Shown here: positions 1-7,091 of the stretch, in pieces
Layout of the letters: each line of letters begins with the position of its first letter
Position numbering within the stretch: position 1 is the first letter of the stretch
Assembly (NCBI GenBank): GCA_030065715.1
Contig: JASJDF010000005.1
Coordinates: 1-32,670, forward strand
Length of the DNA: 32,670 nt
From: Xenococcaceae cyanobacterium MO_188.B19
GTDB lineage: Bacteria > Cyanobacteriota > Cyanobacteriia > Cyanobacteriales > Xenococcaceae
Direction of reading: 5' to 3'
Notes under the pieces: model-generated
What the model saw: the letters and a program-made list of their open reading frames with translations, nothing else
Databases searched by the model: none
What the model was told of the DNA's origin: nothing
Program-made: the position numbers and the translations under genes

Positions 1-357
1 GAATTATCGGGAGGAATGAAACAAAGAGTTGCGATCGCAAGAGCTTTAGCAACTAATCCCAAAATACTCTTAATGGATGAACCTTTTGGCGCATTAGATA
101 TTCAAACTAAAGAAAATATGCAGCAATTTTTATTAGATGTTTGGCATAAAACTGGCTGTACTATTTTAATGATTACTCACGATGTTCAAGAAGCAGTATT
201 TTTATCCCAAAGGATTTATGTACTTTCTGCAAGACCAGGTAGGGTAAAAGAGGAAATAACAATAGATTTACCTTTTGACCGTGACTATACTATTAAACGA
301 GAAGCTTTATTTTATGAACAATCTGATAAAATCAGAGACTTACTTAGGAGTTGCTAA
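1..357 (+). CDS. ABC transporter ATP-binding protein, 3' part (nitrate/sulfonate/taurine type)
   Basis: This is the C-terminal half of an ABC ATPase whose reading frame is open from base 1, so the gene starts before the window. The visible part begins with the signature motif LSGGMKQR, followed by Walker B with the D-loop (LLMDEPFGALD) and the H-loop (ITHDVQEAVFLSQRIYVLSARPGR). The wording EAVFLSQRIYVLSARPG is typical of the ATPases of nitrate, taurine, sulfonate and related importers (SsuB/TauB/NrtD group). The product would power a membrane permease at the cytoplasmic face. The substrate cannot be told from this half, and the permease and binding-protein genes would lie to the left. The internal ATG at 16 lies inside the signature motif and is not a real start. 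Confidence 0.9.
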   Translation, partial: ELSGGMKQRVAIARALATNPKILLMDEPFGALDIQTKENMQQFLLDVWHKTGCTILMITHDVQEAVFLSQRIYVLSARPGRVKEEITIDLPFDRDYTIKREALFYEQSDKIRDLLRSC

Positions 358-364
358 TTATTGT

Positions 365-736
365 TTAATCTGAAATTTGAAAAGCATTTTCTAGATAATC
401 TCTAATAATTAAGGAATTATTTTGATATCCAACTAAAGCTACGTCAAAGCGACAATAAAATTCTGCTAAGTGAGGGTAAGTAGCCAGAAATCGTTGGGCG
501 GTTCGGTAGATTTTTTGTTGTTTTGTTGAGGAAATTGCTTTTAAACCCCCTTCATCCCAATTGCCCTTACTGCGAGTTTTAACTTCAACAAAAACTAGAG
601 TATTACTGGGTTGATATTTGGCAATAAGATCTATCTCCCCCCAACGACAACGCCAACGACAGTGGATAACTTCGTATCCTTGAGACTTAAGCCATTCTGC
701 TACAATCTGCTCTCCTAATTCGCCAAGGGTTGCCAT
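365..736 (-). CDS. yraN: YraN/UPF0102 family nuclease-like protein
   Basis: This 123-residue protein matches the UPF0102 (YraN) family in length and layout. It has an N-terminal GELGEQIVAEWL helix, then RWGEIDLIAKY and LVFVEVKTRS, which carry the acidic and lysine residues (E-x-D ... E-V-K) of restriction-endonuclease-like folds. The family is widespread and thought to act on DNA, but its physiological role is unsettled. The gene converges with the ABC ATPase gene, with only 7 bases between their stop codons. A short heptad repeat (ATTTAAC) lies just upstream of its start. Confidence 0.88.
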   Translation of the reverse strand: MATLGELGEQIVAEWLKSQGYEVIHCRWRCRWGEIDLIAKYQPSNTLVFVEVKTRSKGNWDEGGLKAISSTKQQKIYRTAQRFLATYPHLAEFYCRFDVALVGYQNNSLIIRDYLENAFQISD

Positions 737-760
737 TTACATTTAACATTTAACATTTAA
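737..760. repeat. Heptanucleotide tandem repeat (ATTTAAC type)
   Basis: Three consecutive 7-bp units close to ATTTAAC lie between yraN and the pentapeptide gene. Short heptad arrays of this kind (STRR sequences) are known from cyanobacterial intergenic DNA and recur several times in this window with different unit sequences. Confidence 0.6.
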
Positions 761-800
761 AGATTTATTATTTAACATAAGTCGGAATTAGTTGAGAAAT

Positions 801-1304
801 ATGAACTATTACCAGAAAATAAGCTTAATAATTACTAGAAGTATTTTATCTTGTCTAATTGTAGTAATCGCAATTAGCAATTGGATTACACCAGCTTTTG
901 CTATTGACTATAATAAACAAACCTTAACGAACCAAGACTTTTCCCATCAAGAATTGACTGATGCTAGTTTCGATCATAGTAACTTACGAGGTAGCGATTT
1001 TAGTGGGTCAAATGTCCAAGGAGTGCGCTTTTTTGGCGCGAATTTAGCAGGGGTTAATTTTGAGGGTGCAGACATGAGATATGCAGATTTAGAATCGACT
1101 CGCATGACTCGTGCTAATTTGAAAAATGCCATCCTAGAAGGAGCATATATGACCAATACAATGCTAGAGGGAGCAAATATTGAAGGAGCAGACTTTACTG
1201 ATGCTCTTTTACGTCCTGTTACCGAAGAAATGCTCTGTGAAATGGCAACTGGAACTAATCCTACTACAGGTAGGGATACTAAAGATACTTTGTTCTGTCC
1301 TTAA
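801..1304 (+). CDS. Lumenal/secreted pentapeptide-repeat protein
   Basis: The protein has an N-terminal signal peptide (hydrophobic stretch [15 protein letters not shown], then an AFA-type cleavage site near residue 35). A pentapeptide-repeat domain of the A(D/N)Lxx type follows (for example [36 protein letters not shown]). It ends with a short tail containing [13 protein letters not shown] and a terminal Cys-Pro. This tail is typical of thylakoid-lumen pentapeptide proteins (TL15/TL17-like) in cyanobacteria and plants, whose role is not established. A TTG at 792 is in frame, but the ATG at 801 gives a more usual signal peptide and I prefer it. No strong ribosome binding site is visible. Confidence 0.85.
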   Translation: MNYYQKISLIITRSILSCLIVVIAISNWITPAFAIDYNKQTLTNQDFSHQELTDASFDHSNLRGSDFSGSNVQGVRFFGANLAGVNFEGADMRYADLESTRMTRANLKNAILEGAYMTNTMLEGANIEGADFTDALLRPVTEEMLCEMATGTNPTTGRDTKDTLFCP

Positions 1305-1360
1305 TTTTAAAGGGTACTCAGTAGCTCTACTTTGTTAAATATAAAATCTTGAGAACAGGC

Positions 1361-1565
1361 TTTAGGTATTAGGGTTTAGGTGTTAGGTGTTATATCAAAT
1401 CACTTTAGATATGCTGTACATTAATCTCCCTAATCTCCCTAGTCCTCCTTGTCTCCCCATCAATCATCTGTAGCAAATTTAAAGGTAAATAATATTAGGT
1501 GTTAGGTTGTAGGGGAAATTTAAGTTATTACTGGTACTTACTACCTACTGCCTAACCTACAACTA
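1361..1565. repeat. Repeat-rich intergenic stretch (heptads and 9-mers)
   Basis: Between the pentapeptide gene (ends 1304) and the pilin operon (starts 1701) there is no credible gene. The stretch holds TTAGGTG-type heptads (about 1372-1390, again near 1496-1512), a run of 9-bp units around AATCTCCCT (about 1421-1462), and a TATCAAATCAC segment at 1393 related to repeats at 17869 and 24767. A CCTAACCTACAAC stretch near 1550 is roughly complementary to the GTTAGGTTGTAGG stretch near 1505. Confidence 0.55.
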
Positions 1566-1630
1566 AGTATTTAGTTACTTCGGCGAATTATTATTAGATA
1601 AACTCTTTAGAAAATGTCAAGGATCGAGAT

Positions 1631-1676
1631 CACAGTCAATCTGTGTTTTGATAGACCACACTGTAAATAAAGTGTG
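1631..1676 (+). promoter_or_regulatory. Two small stem-loops before the pilin operon
   Basis: Two inverted repeats lie just upstream of the first pilin-like gene: CACAG/CTGTG (1631-1645, 5-base loop) and CACACT/AGTGTG (1657-1676, 8-base loop). A TATAAT sits at 1693-1698, directly before the ATG. It is too close to act as a -10 box for that ATG unless the message starts inside the ORF. They may be parts of a 5' leader or protein-binding sites; this is inference from sequence only. Confidence 0.3.
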
Positions 1677-1700
1677 TCCATATTGTCAATCTTATAATTA

Positions 1701-3137
1701 ATGAAGTTTTTATTATTAAAAACCCTTTTAATACGCCGTGGTAGAGATGATGAGGGATTTGTTGTTCCAGTAGTTATCTCACTGGGATTAATTATGGTTC
1801 TTTTAGGCACCTTTAGTATTGTTAAATCCAGTGATGAGAATCTAAATGCTATTACTCAAAGATCCACATCCATAGCTTTAGCAGCAGCAGAGACTGGTAT
1901 TGCTCAATACCAACAGCTACTAAGTAGAAATAGAGCTATCGCAGTGTATAGTGATTCAGACTGGATAGATTCAAATCTGAATAATCTTAATCTTTGTAAT
2001 ACTAATACTGAAATTACTAATGCAATAAATAGTAATAATTTTAAAAACGTAGTTACTAGCACCAGTACCTATGATGATTTAGGACAATATAAGCTAGTAA
2101 GCTATCAATATCTTAATGGAGCTACTGGTGCAACAGTCGTCCCAGGAACAAATCCTAATAACGATACAATTGGAAGACTAATAGTTGAAGGTAGGGCTAA
2201 TTCAAACGATACTGGCGGTACAAGAATTCAAGTCGATATTCCTATTCGCCGAGAAGCTCCAAAATTAACTGACTTAGACCCAGCACTTTGGATTGACAGT
2301 ACAAGTGTAACAAATATTGGCGGTGATAATCTTATAGTTGGCAAAGATAATAATAATAATAGAGACCTGACGGATGTAGGAGATGGTTACAACAGTATTA
2401 TCTTTTCTAATCCTGCCACAGTAAGCAGTGGTTGTAATGTACCGACTGGTCTTAATCAGCCTAATAATGGTATCAATGTTAATAGTGAGAAAGTATTTTC
2501 TATCCCATATAGCTTTCCAAATACCCCAGCAGAGCCATCAAAATATATAAAAACTAACTCTAATAACCTAAATGAATTGATGGCAGCAGGAGGAAAACTT
2601 CCATCTGCTCTTGGTCAGGATATTGACAATGCTAAGGATACTAATAATATCTACCATTACGTTATTGATGGAAACCTTACTCTAACAAGCGATCTTAGAG
2701 TGAATTCTGGAACAAGGATTATGCTGTATGTCTGTGGTGATATTACTATTGACAATAGTGCAGGAACAATCAATATCAACAAAAACGCTCTAACTAATAC
2801 ATCATCTAATTTAGAAATTTATGGTAATAATACTGCTATAAGTTATTCTTTTTGTGATGCTGCTGATAAAACTAGAATAATCAGTTTTACAGGAGGAGGA
2901 ATAACTAATATTGAAGCCTTAATTCATGCTCCTGATGCAACCATAAGAATAGCAAGTGACGAGACTATTAGGGTAATTGGGGCTATCTGGGTTGATGACT
3001 GGAACGATAGTAGCTCTGGTTCAACAGTTACCGTTACTTCTGATACTGACAGTCATCAAGAGTATTTGAGTAGAGCCAGTTTTGTTATGCCTACTCTCAG
3101 TAATGCTACTGAGTGGAAAACAATTGTGATTCCCTAA
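1701..3137 (+). CDS. PilX/HpsA-like pseudopilin, first gene of minor-pilin operon
   Basis: This 478-residue protein has a short basic leader ending in G18-like position before FVVPVV, followed by one hydrophobic helix (VVISLGLIMVLLGTFSIV), as in type IV prepilins. The residue five after the presumed cleavage site is not Glu, unlike the three following genes; GspK/PilX-type tip pseudopilins also lack it. A conserved AAAETGIAQYQQLL segment follows, as in PilX/HpsA-like proteins. The C-terminal part (about 340-450) is repetitive, with GGGITNIEALIHAPDATI-like strands resembling polymer-forming or DUF7305-like beta structures. It is probably inserted in the inner membrane and cleaved by prepilin peptidase. 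Its stop is 17 bases before the next gene. Function as a minor pilin or polysaccharide-secretion pseudopilin is inferred from family and context. Confidence 0.78.
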   Translation: MKFLLLKTLLIRRGRDDEGFVVPVVISLGLIMVLLGTFSIVKSSDENLNAITQRSTSIALAAAETGIAQYQQLLSRNRAIAVYSDSDWIDSNLNNLNLCNTNTEITNAINSNNFKNVVTSTSTYDDLGQYKLVSYQYLNGATGATVVPGTNPNNDTIGRLIVEGRANSNDTGGTRIQVDIPIRREAPKLTDLDPALWIDSTSVTNIGGDNLIVGKDNNNNRDLTDVGDGYNSIIFSNPATVSSGCNVPTGLNQPNNGINVNSEKVFSIPYSFPNTPAEPSKYIKTNSNNLNELMAAGGKLPSALGQDIDNAKDTNNIYHYVIDGNLTLTSDLRVNSGTRIMLYVCGDITIDNSAGTININKNALTNTSSNLEIYGNNTAISYSFCDAADKTRIISFTGGGITNIEALIHAPDATIRIASDETIRVIGAIWVDDWNDSSSGSTVTVTSDTDSHQEYLSRASFVMPTLSNATEWKTIVIP

Positions 3138-3154
3138 CTTCAATAATTTTATTT

Positions 3155-3709
3155 ATGTCAATATCTTACAAACTAACTAAATTTAATCGCAAAACTTCTC
3201 GTAAAGATCGAGGTTTCACCTTGATGGAAGTTATTGTTGCTACCCTGATTACTTTTTTGTTTCTAGCTGGCTCTCTACAAGCTATTGTTTTAGCCACTTT
3301 CATTAGAGTACAAGCTCAAGAAAAACAGCTTTCCAATCAGCTAATTCAAGAAGACATAGAAGCACTTCAATCTACAGCAGAAAATTTAGCACGAAATGAT
3401 AGTCTTTGTTCCGCTAATACTCTTGCTAATGGATATGCTCAAGCATTAATCACTGCATACTCTGGAAATACATATCAATTAGATGAACCTTTTTTCGGTT
3501 ATACAATGCGCCTACATCGAGATTATCTAGGTGATGGTCGTTTAATAGATGGCACAACTGGAAACACAACAGATATAGCAGAAAGTACTCCTCCCCATAG
3601 AGTTCTTAAAGTAAGATATGTTACCCAATCAGTTAAAAATGGCACAACAAAAGACGTTACCGAACATTATGTTGAAGTTATCCCTAGTGCAGCTTTGCAA
3701 TGTCCCTAA
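3155..3709 (+). CDS. PilV/HpsB-like type IV pseudopilin
   Basis: A 20-residue basic leader ends in DRG, then the class III prepilin motif G|FTLMEVIVATLITFLFLAG with Glu at +5. The processed protein is about 165 residues. This is the PilV/GspI-like arrangement, close to proteins named hormogonium polysaccharide pseudopilin HpsB. I chose the ATG at 3155; the ATG at 3113 overlaps the previous gene and would give an overlong leader. The C-terminal third contains HRVLKVRYVTQ and TEHYVEVIP, usual beta strands of this family. The stop codon (3707-3709) merges into an A8 run that leads into the next pilin-like gene. Confidence 0.85.
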   Translation: MSISYKLTKFNRKTSRKDRGFTLMEVIVATLITFLFLAGSLQAIVLATFIRVQAQEKQLSNQLIQEDIEALQSTAENLARNDSLCSANTLANGYAQALITAYSGNTYQLDEPFFGYTMRLHRDYLGDGRLIDGTTGNTTDIAESTPPHRVLKVRYVTQSVKNGTTKDVTEHYVEVIPSAALQCP

Positions 3710-4193
3710 AAAAAATAGTGGCTTTACTCTACTTGAGATGCTAATTACCGTAATAGTGATTGGTGTATTATCGGCTATAATAGCCCCAAATTTAATAGGT
3801 TTATACAACCAAAATCAAGTTAGAGATGCTTTATCACAAGTAGAAAGTTCATTAAAAGAAGCTCAAAGACAAGCGATTAAAAACAGCAAAACTTGTACAG
3901 TTACTTTTAATAGAATAGATAAAACTATAACTGGTACACCTAATGGTTGTTTGTTAAGCACTAGAACTTTAAATAATTCTGTTACTCTTACTACTAATGA
4001 AGCTTCTCCTCCTGATATATTTGATCTTGCTTTTTCCTATAAAGGGAATTACGGAGGTTTAGGAAAAACAATTATTGTTTCAGGAAATAATAGTAGCGAA
4101 AAAAAATGTCTTGCTATTACTAGTGGAATAGGAATTATGAGAACAGGGGAATTTGTTGGTAATATTCCTGGTGGTAATTGCCAAAAGAAATAA
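3669..4193 (+). CDS. FimT/GspH-like type IV pseudopilin
   Basis: The mature N terminus is unmistakable: NSG|FTLLEMLITVIVIGVLSAIIAPNL with Glu at +5. It is followed by a GspH/FimT-like head of about 150 residues (VESSLKEAQRQAIKNSKTCTVTF). The start is uncertain. In-frame options are ATG 3669 (18-residue leader, overlapping pilV by 41 bases) and GTG 3687 (12-residue leader). Neither has a good ribosome binding site. A third ATG at 3700-3702 overlaps the pilV stop region but is in the wrong frame by one base; with one more A in the A8 run (3708-3715) it would give the leader MSLKKNSG directly. I list the ATG at 3669 as the conservative choice. Confidence 0.8.
   Translation: MLKLSLVQLCNVPKKNSGFTLLEMLITVIVIGVLSAIIAPNLIGLYNQNQVRDALSQVESSLKEAQRQAIKNSKTCTVTFNRIDKTITGTPNGCLLSTRTLNNSVTLTTNEASPPDIFDLAFSYKGNYGGLGKTIIVSGNNSSEKKCLAITSGIGIMRTGEFVGNIPGGNCQKK
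3708..3715 (+). other. A8 homopolymer at the pilV-fimT junction (possible slippage site)
   Basis: Eight consecutive A residues cover the pilV stop codon and the first leader codons of the next gene. ATG 3700-3702, read through nine A residues instead of eight, would encode MSLKKNSGFTLLEM, a textbook prepilin start. With eight A residues that ATG gives a short dead-end peptide. The site is either a transcriptional slippage signal, a single-base assembly error, or a recent deletion. Confidence 0.5.
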
Positions 4194-4327
4194 ACTCAAC
4201 TGATATTCAAGGTTAATTTGAAATTAATTATCTGAAAGCAGCAACAAGTTAATAATATCTTTACTTACAATAATCTGAAAATCAATAATTATACTGATTT
4301 AAAAAATCAACAAAAGAAATAAAATTA

Positions 4328-4362
4328 TACTTAAAAACAAGATTGTAAACTGTTTTTAAGTA
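4328..4362 (+). terminator. AT-rich hairpin between fimT-like and pilW-like genes
   Basis: Perfect 12-bp arms TACTTAAAAACA / TGTTTTTAAGTA enclose an 11-base loop and are followed by ATTTTTCA. It lies in a 211-base AT-rich gap between two genes of the same cluster. The T-run side would fit a weak intrinsic terminator or attenuator, although the stem is poor in G+C. The gap could also hold a separate promoter for the pilW-like gene. Confidence 0.4.
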
Positions 4363-4404
4363 ATTTTTCAATTGCTAAATTTTAAATTATTTTACATATA
4401 AAAA

Positions 4405-5970
4405 ATGAACTTATATCAATTTTATAAAATAAGAAATCAATCTAAAAAGTCAAATGGCTTCACTTTAACAGAATTATTGGTCGGAGCATTAATAAGTACT
4501 ATTGTTATTGGTGGTGCTGGTTGGGGCTTGATGCAGATGTTGAATGTCACCCTAGATAATAGCGACCAGACTGAAAGAAGAGCCGAAATCAACCGTGCAA
4601 TGGATTTTGTTTCTGATGAAATTAGAAGAGCTAAGAGAGTTTGGACTAACTATCCAGATTATACAGATTCTCCAGGAAACGCAGATGTAGCAAACTCAAC
4701 CACTGTACTTGAACTACAAATTCCTGATGTTGATGGTGATGGTGATGATGAATTTATCGCCTATTACATAAAAGAATCACCTAATATAAGTTCTAATTGG
4801 CGTGGACCTCAAGCTTTATATCGTCTTGGACCACCTCTTGATGCAGATGGAGAATACTCTATTAATTCCTCAACTGGATTTTTAAATGCAAGAACTCCTA
4901 GTATCTTAATAGATAGTTTGCAAAAAAGGACTACCCCAGGTTGTGCGGGAACAATGTTTCCTACCCCTATTAGTGGAGAAGTTCCTGGTTTCGCTGTTTG
5001 TTTAGAGAACTCAATGACAATTCCAGACGTTGATAGTGATGGTTTAGATGAAACCGCTTATGAAACTGCTCATCTATTCTTCAGTGGCGTATTTGATTCT
5101 GATGCAGGTAGTGAAACCTATTTAGCCGACTCGAAAACTTTTGCTAGAGTCGATGATGATGTAACTACCGCAGCTATTATTGATAAAGGCTCAAGTTTTA
5201 CTGGCACTCTTGGGGGTTCTTGTTCCGTTAGTGGGAGCAGTCTTAGTTGTACAAACGATACGATTGTATCAGTCCGTTCTTTAGGTAGTGTTTATGCCTG
5301 TGACACTAGTACCAATTGGAAAATGAAAACTGAAATTAAGATTGGAACACTTGATGCCAGTGGAAATATTACAGACAATAGTCCTGATATTCTAGATGAT
5401 AATACAACTTCACAAATAGTTAATCTATCAGGAGGTGATTCTATAGAGGTGACATCAGACCCTTATCTCGGAAATAGTTGGACTAATCCAGATACATCAG
5501 CAGAAGATAACTGCTTAAACTCTTCCGATCCTGTGAGCAGTAAAAACAACGTTCAGGTCTCAGTTCTTGATATTACAAGTAATACTTTTTCTTATAAAGA
5601 TGGGTACACTGATGAAAATAATAACCAACAAGATTCTGTGTTTAAAATTCTGGATGATGAAGGTTTAGTGCTAACTAAAGCACAAATTATTAATGGCAAT
5701 AATAGTCAATTTCAAATACAGGATGATGGAATAAATATAACTATTAGTGAATTACAGGATGATGGCAGTTACGCGGTAACAACAGACTATGAGATTAAAG
5801 AAATAAACGGAACAGACTACCTTGTCAAATCTAATGGTGAGTACGTATTGAACGTTGAGAAAAATCAACAAGTTTTTCTATATCTTGTTGAAATTGGTCA
5901 GGATAATCCTAGCTCATCTGGTTTTGATCAACAAGATAATGTTGTTTTAGTTGTTGCTGAATCTCAATAG
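4405..5970 (+). CDS. PilW/HpsC-like pseudopilin with calcium-loop-like motifs
   Basis: The 521-residue protein starts with an 18-residue basic leader (NQSKKSNG), then FTLTELLVGALISTIVIGGAGW with Glu at +5, the prepilin cleavage and helix motif. DQTERRAEINRAMDFVSDEIRRAKRVW follows, as in PilW/HpsC proteins. Two nine-residue loops of the form DxDxDGxxE lie at residues 108-116 (DVDGDGDDE) and 208-216 (DVDSDGLDE), each preceded by IP. They resemble the calcium-binding loops of PilY1 and dockerins. The C-terminal 200 residues are acidic and rich in D, N, S and T, with no domain I can name. It is longer than Gram-negative PilW proteins and closer in size to HpsC. It probably ends the pseudopilin cluster. 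Confidence 0.8.
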   Translation: MNLYQFYKIRNQSKKSNGFTLTELLVGALISTIVIGGAGWGLMQMLNVTLDNSDQTERRAEINRAMDFVSDEIRRAKRVWTNYPDYTDSPGNADVANSTTVLELQIPDVDGDGDDEFIAYYIKESPNISSNWRGPQALYRLGPPLDADGEYSINSSTGFLNARTPSILIDSLQKRTTPGCAGTMFPTPISGEVPGFAVCLENSMTIPDVDSDGLDETAYETAHLFFSGVFDSDAGSETYLADSKTFARVDDDVTTAAIIDKGSSFTGTLGGSCSVSGSSLSCTNDTIVSVRSLGSVYACDTSTNWKMKTEIKIGTLDASGNITDNSPDILDDNTTSQIVNLSGGDSIEVTSDPYLGNSWTNPDTSAEDNCLNSSDPVSSKNNVQVSVLDITSNTFSYKDGYTDENNNQQDSVFKILDDEGLVLTKAQIINGNNSQFQIQDDGINITISELQDDGSYAVTTDYEIKEINGTDYLVKSNGEYVLNVEKNQQVFLYLVEIGQDNPSSSGFDQQDNVVLVVAESQ

Positions 5971-6005
5971 TTACTTTGGATTACCATAAACCTGAAAGAA
6001 TTTAT

Positions 6006-6254
6006 CTATACCAAGGCTTTATAAGCTGCGAGGGTTTTTTGTGCTGTTTTTTGCCAAGAAAATTATTGGTCTTGCTGTTTTCCTTTCTCTATTAATTCTT
6101 GATGTAATAATTGATCGCTAATCACTTTACATATTGCTTCTGCTAATTGTATTGGCTGATTGGGATCGATTGTTAAGTCTACATTTCCTGCTACTTCTGG
6201 TAATGAAGAAACATTAGAAGTAACTACTGGAGTGCCGAGAGTCATTGCTTCTAA
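6006..6254 (-). pseudogene. Broken 3' end of a GT4 glycosyltransferase (paralogue of the gene at 8237)
   Basis: Read on the minus strand, this segment encodes EAMTLGTPVVTSNVSSLPEV and onward, nearly identical to the last 80 residues of the intact glycosyltransferase at 8237-9397. Similarity is obvious at nucleotide level too. The copy has an internal TAA at 6063-6065 (a Gln codon in the intact gene), after which FSWQKTA and LAAYKA are still recognisable down to its old stop at 6006-6008. Upstream of EAM the similarity stops abruptly. It is a truncated, non-functional copy lying directly after the pilin cluster. Confidence 0.85.
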
Positions 6255-6299
6255 TAATCTAGCTACAATGGTTTGTGTCGAGTAAATAAGACGTGAAGT

Positions 6300-6581
6300 T
6301 TAAAATTCTGCTTCGGAACGAGTTTCATGAACATAATTTAGGCATTATTCAATAGACTTGTTGGGTAATAAGAGTTGAAACGTCTGAAAAGCTTATCCTA
6401 TAAGGCTTAGGGATATTTTCAATCAAAAATCGCTGAATGCTTTGATAGACAAGAGTTTCGTCCATTTTTTTGAGTTAATTCCCAACAAGTCTAATATCTT
6501 CTCCTTGCCATTTTCTTGTATGTTTGAGTAAATGTTGGGCTTTTTTTCCTCTTTTAATGGGGGGAAGTTTACGTAATAAAG
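6300..6581 (-). pseudogene. Broken copy of the small antitoxin-like gene at 7715, split by a MITE
   Basis: The two halves, 6300-6353 and 6496-6581, match the intact gene at 7715-7975 codon for codon on the minus strand (LLRKLPPIKRGKKAQ, then KWQGEDIE, then NYVHETRSEAEF). Three defects are visible: the 5' third is missing beyond 6581, a Glu codon has become TAA (GCATTATTC versus GCATTCTTC on the plus strand), and a 139-bp element sits between the halves. The intact paralogue preserves the empty insertion site. Confidence 0.85.
6354..6492. mobile_element. 139-bp MITE with 12-bp terminal inverted repeats
   Basis: The ends are perfect inverted repeats, AGACTTGTTGGG and CCCAACAAGTCT. The element is flanked by AAT on both sides (6351-6353 and 6493-6495). 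The intact paralogous locus has a single AAT at 7766-7768 at the same codon, so the target site is a 3-bp duplication. On the minus strand an ATG at 6465 opens a 38-codon frame (MDETLVYQSIQRFLIEN...) that runs through the whole element and stops just outside it. This may be the 5' remnant of the parent transposase gene. A 3-bp duplication of form ANT would suit some IS5-family groups, but I cannot assign the parent. Confidence 0.82.
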
Positions 6582-6606
6582 CAAATCCGTTGAGGTAGAG
6601 AGTATT

Positions 6607-6873
6607 TTACTTTTCCCAAAAGCTTTTATTCCGAAATAATTTAACTAATTTTGGGTCTGGCTTATGATCTGTACAAAACAAATATTCGTAGTCTACTTCG
6701 TCTAAGATGTAGAGTGTCTGATCTAAAATAGTGCGCTCTGCTTCCTTATAGGAAGTCTCAATCATAAATTCAGTACAAGATTTTCCTTGAAGCCTAGCTG
6801 CTTCGTCAATCAAATTTTTCCTACTCTCATCAATTCTCAGATTAATTACTTTTTGCTTGTGTGTAGTTGCCAT
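6607..6873 (-). CDS. DUF1778 (TacA-like) antitoxin, orphan
   Basis: This 88-residue protein fits DUF1778/TacA antitoxins. A ribbon-helix-helix N terminus (VINLRIDESRKNLIDEAARLQGKSCTEFMIE) is followed by a helix EAERTILDQTLYILDEVDYEYLF, and a toxin-binding tail ends in LFRNKSFWEK. In known systems the next gene encodes a GNAT acetyltransferase toxin that modifies charged tRNA. Here the bases downstream hold only the MITE-split pseudogene, so the toxin is missing and the antitoxin is an orphan or remnant. The start codon at 6871-6873 is followed upstream by an operator-like array at 6896-6922. Confidence 0.82.
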   Translation of the reverse strand: MATTHKQKVINLRIDESRKNLIDEAARLQGKSCTEFMIETSYKEAERTILDQTLYILDEVDYEYLFCTDHKPDPKLVKLFRNKSFWEK

Positions 6874-6895
6874 ATTATGATTATTATTTCTGTTT

Positions 6896-6922
6896 TATAC
6901 AACATATTGTATACATATACAA
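6896..6922 (-). promoter_or_regulatory. Three-half-site operator candidate upstream of the DUF1778 antitoxin
   Basis: Three copies of a 7-bp half-site alternate in orientation: TATACAA (6896-6902), TTGTATA (6907-6913) and TATACAA (6916-6922). They form two overlapping perfect palindromes with 4-bp and 2-bp spacers. The array starts 22 bases before the antitoxin ATG. Ribbon-helix-helix antitoxins usually bind such repeated palindromes cooperatively to repress their own operon, so this is a plausible autoregulatory operator; binding is inferred. Confidence 0.6.
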
Positions 6923-7091
6923 AATAAGAATTATGAGAGTATTCACGCTTGATTGATAAAAGATTTTCTTCGAGCGAAACTTTAGTAGTAGTTATTATTA
7001 TTGGTACTATAATAGCGATCGCTATACTAAATTTATTAATTTTATTAAGCTGTAATAGACTTAAATGAAGCATTAGAAAAAATACACAGCA

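Noticed and set aside
7012-7025. Palindrome ATAGCGATCGCTAT as vapB operator
   Set aside because: It is an extended HIP1 site, and HIP1 occurs about twenty times in the window, mostly within genes.
6846-7073. 75-codon frame on the minus strand over the operator region
   Set aside because: It overlaps the DUF1778 antitoxin gene and its operator-like sites, and its translation is low-complexity (I, T and Y runs).
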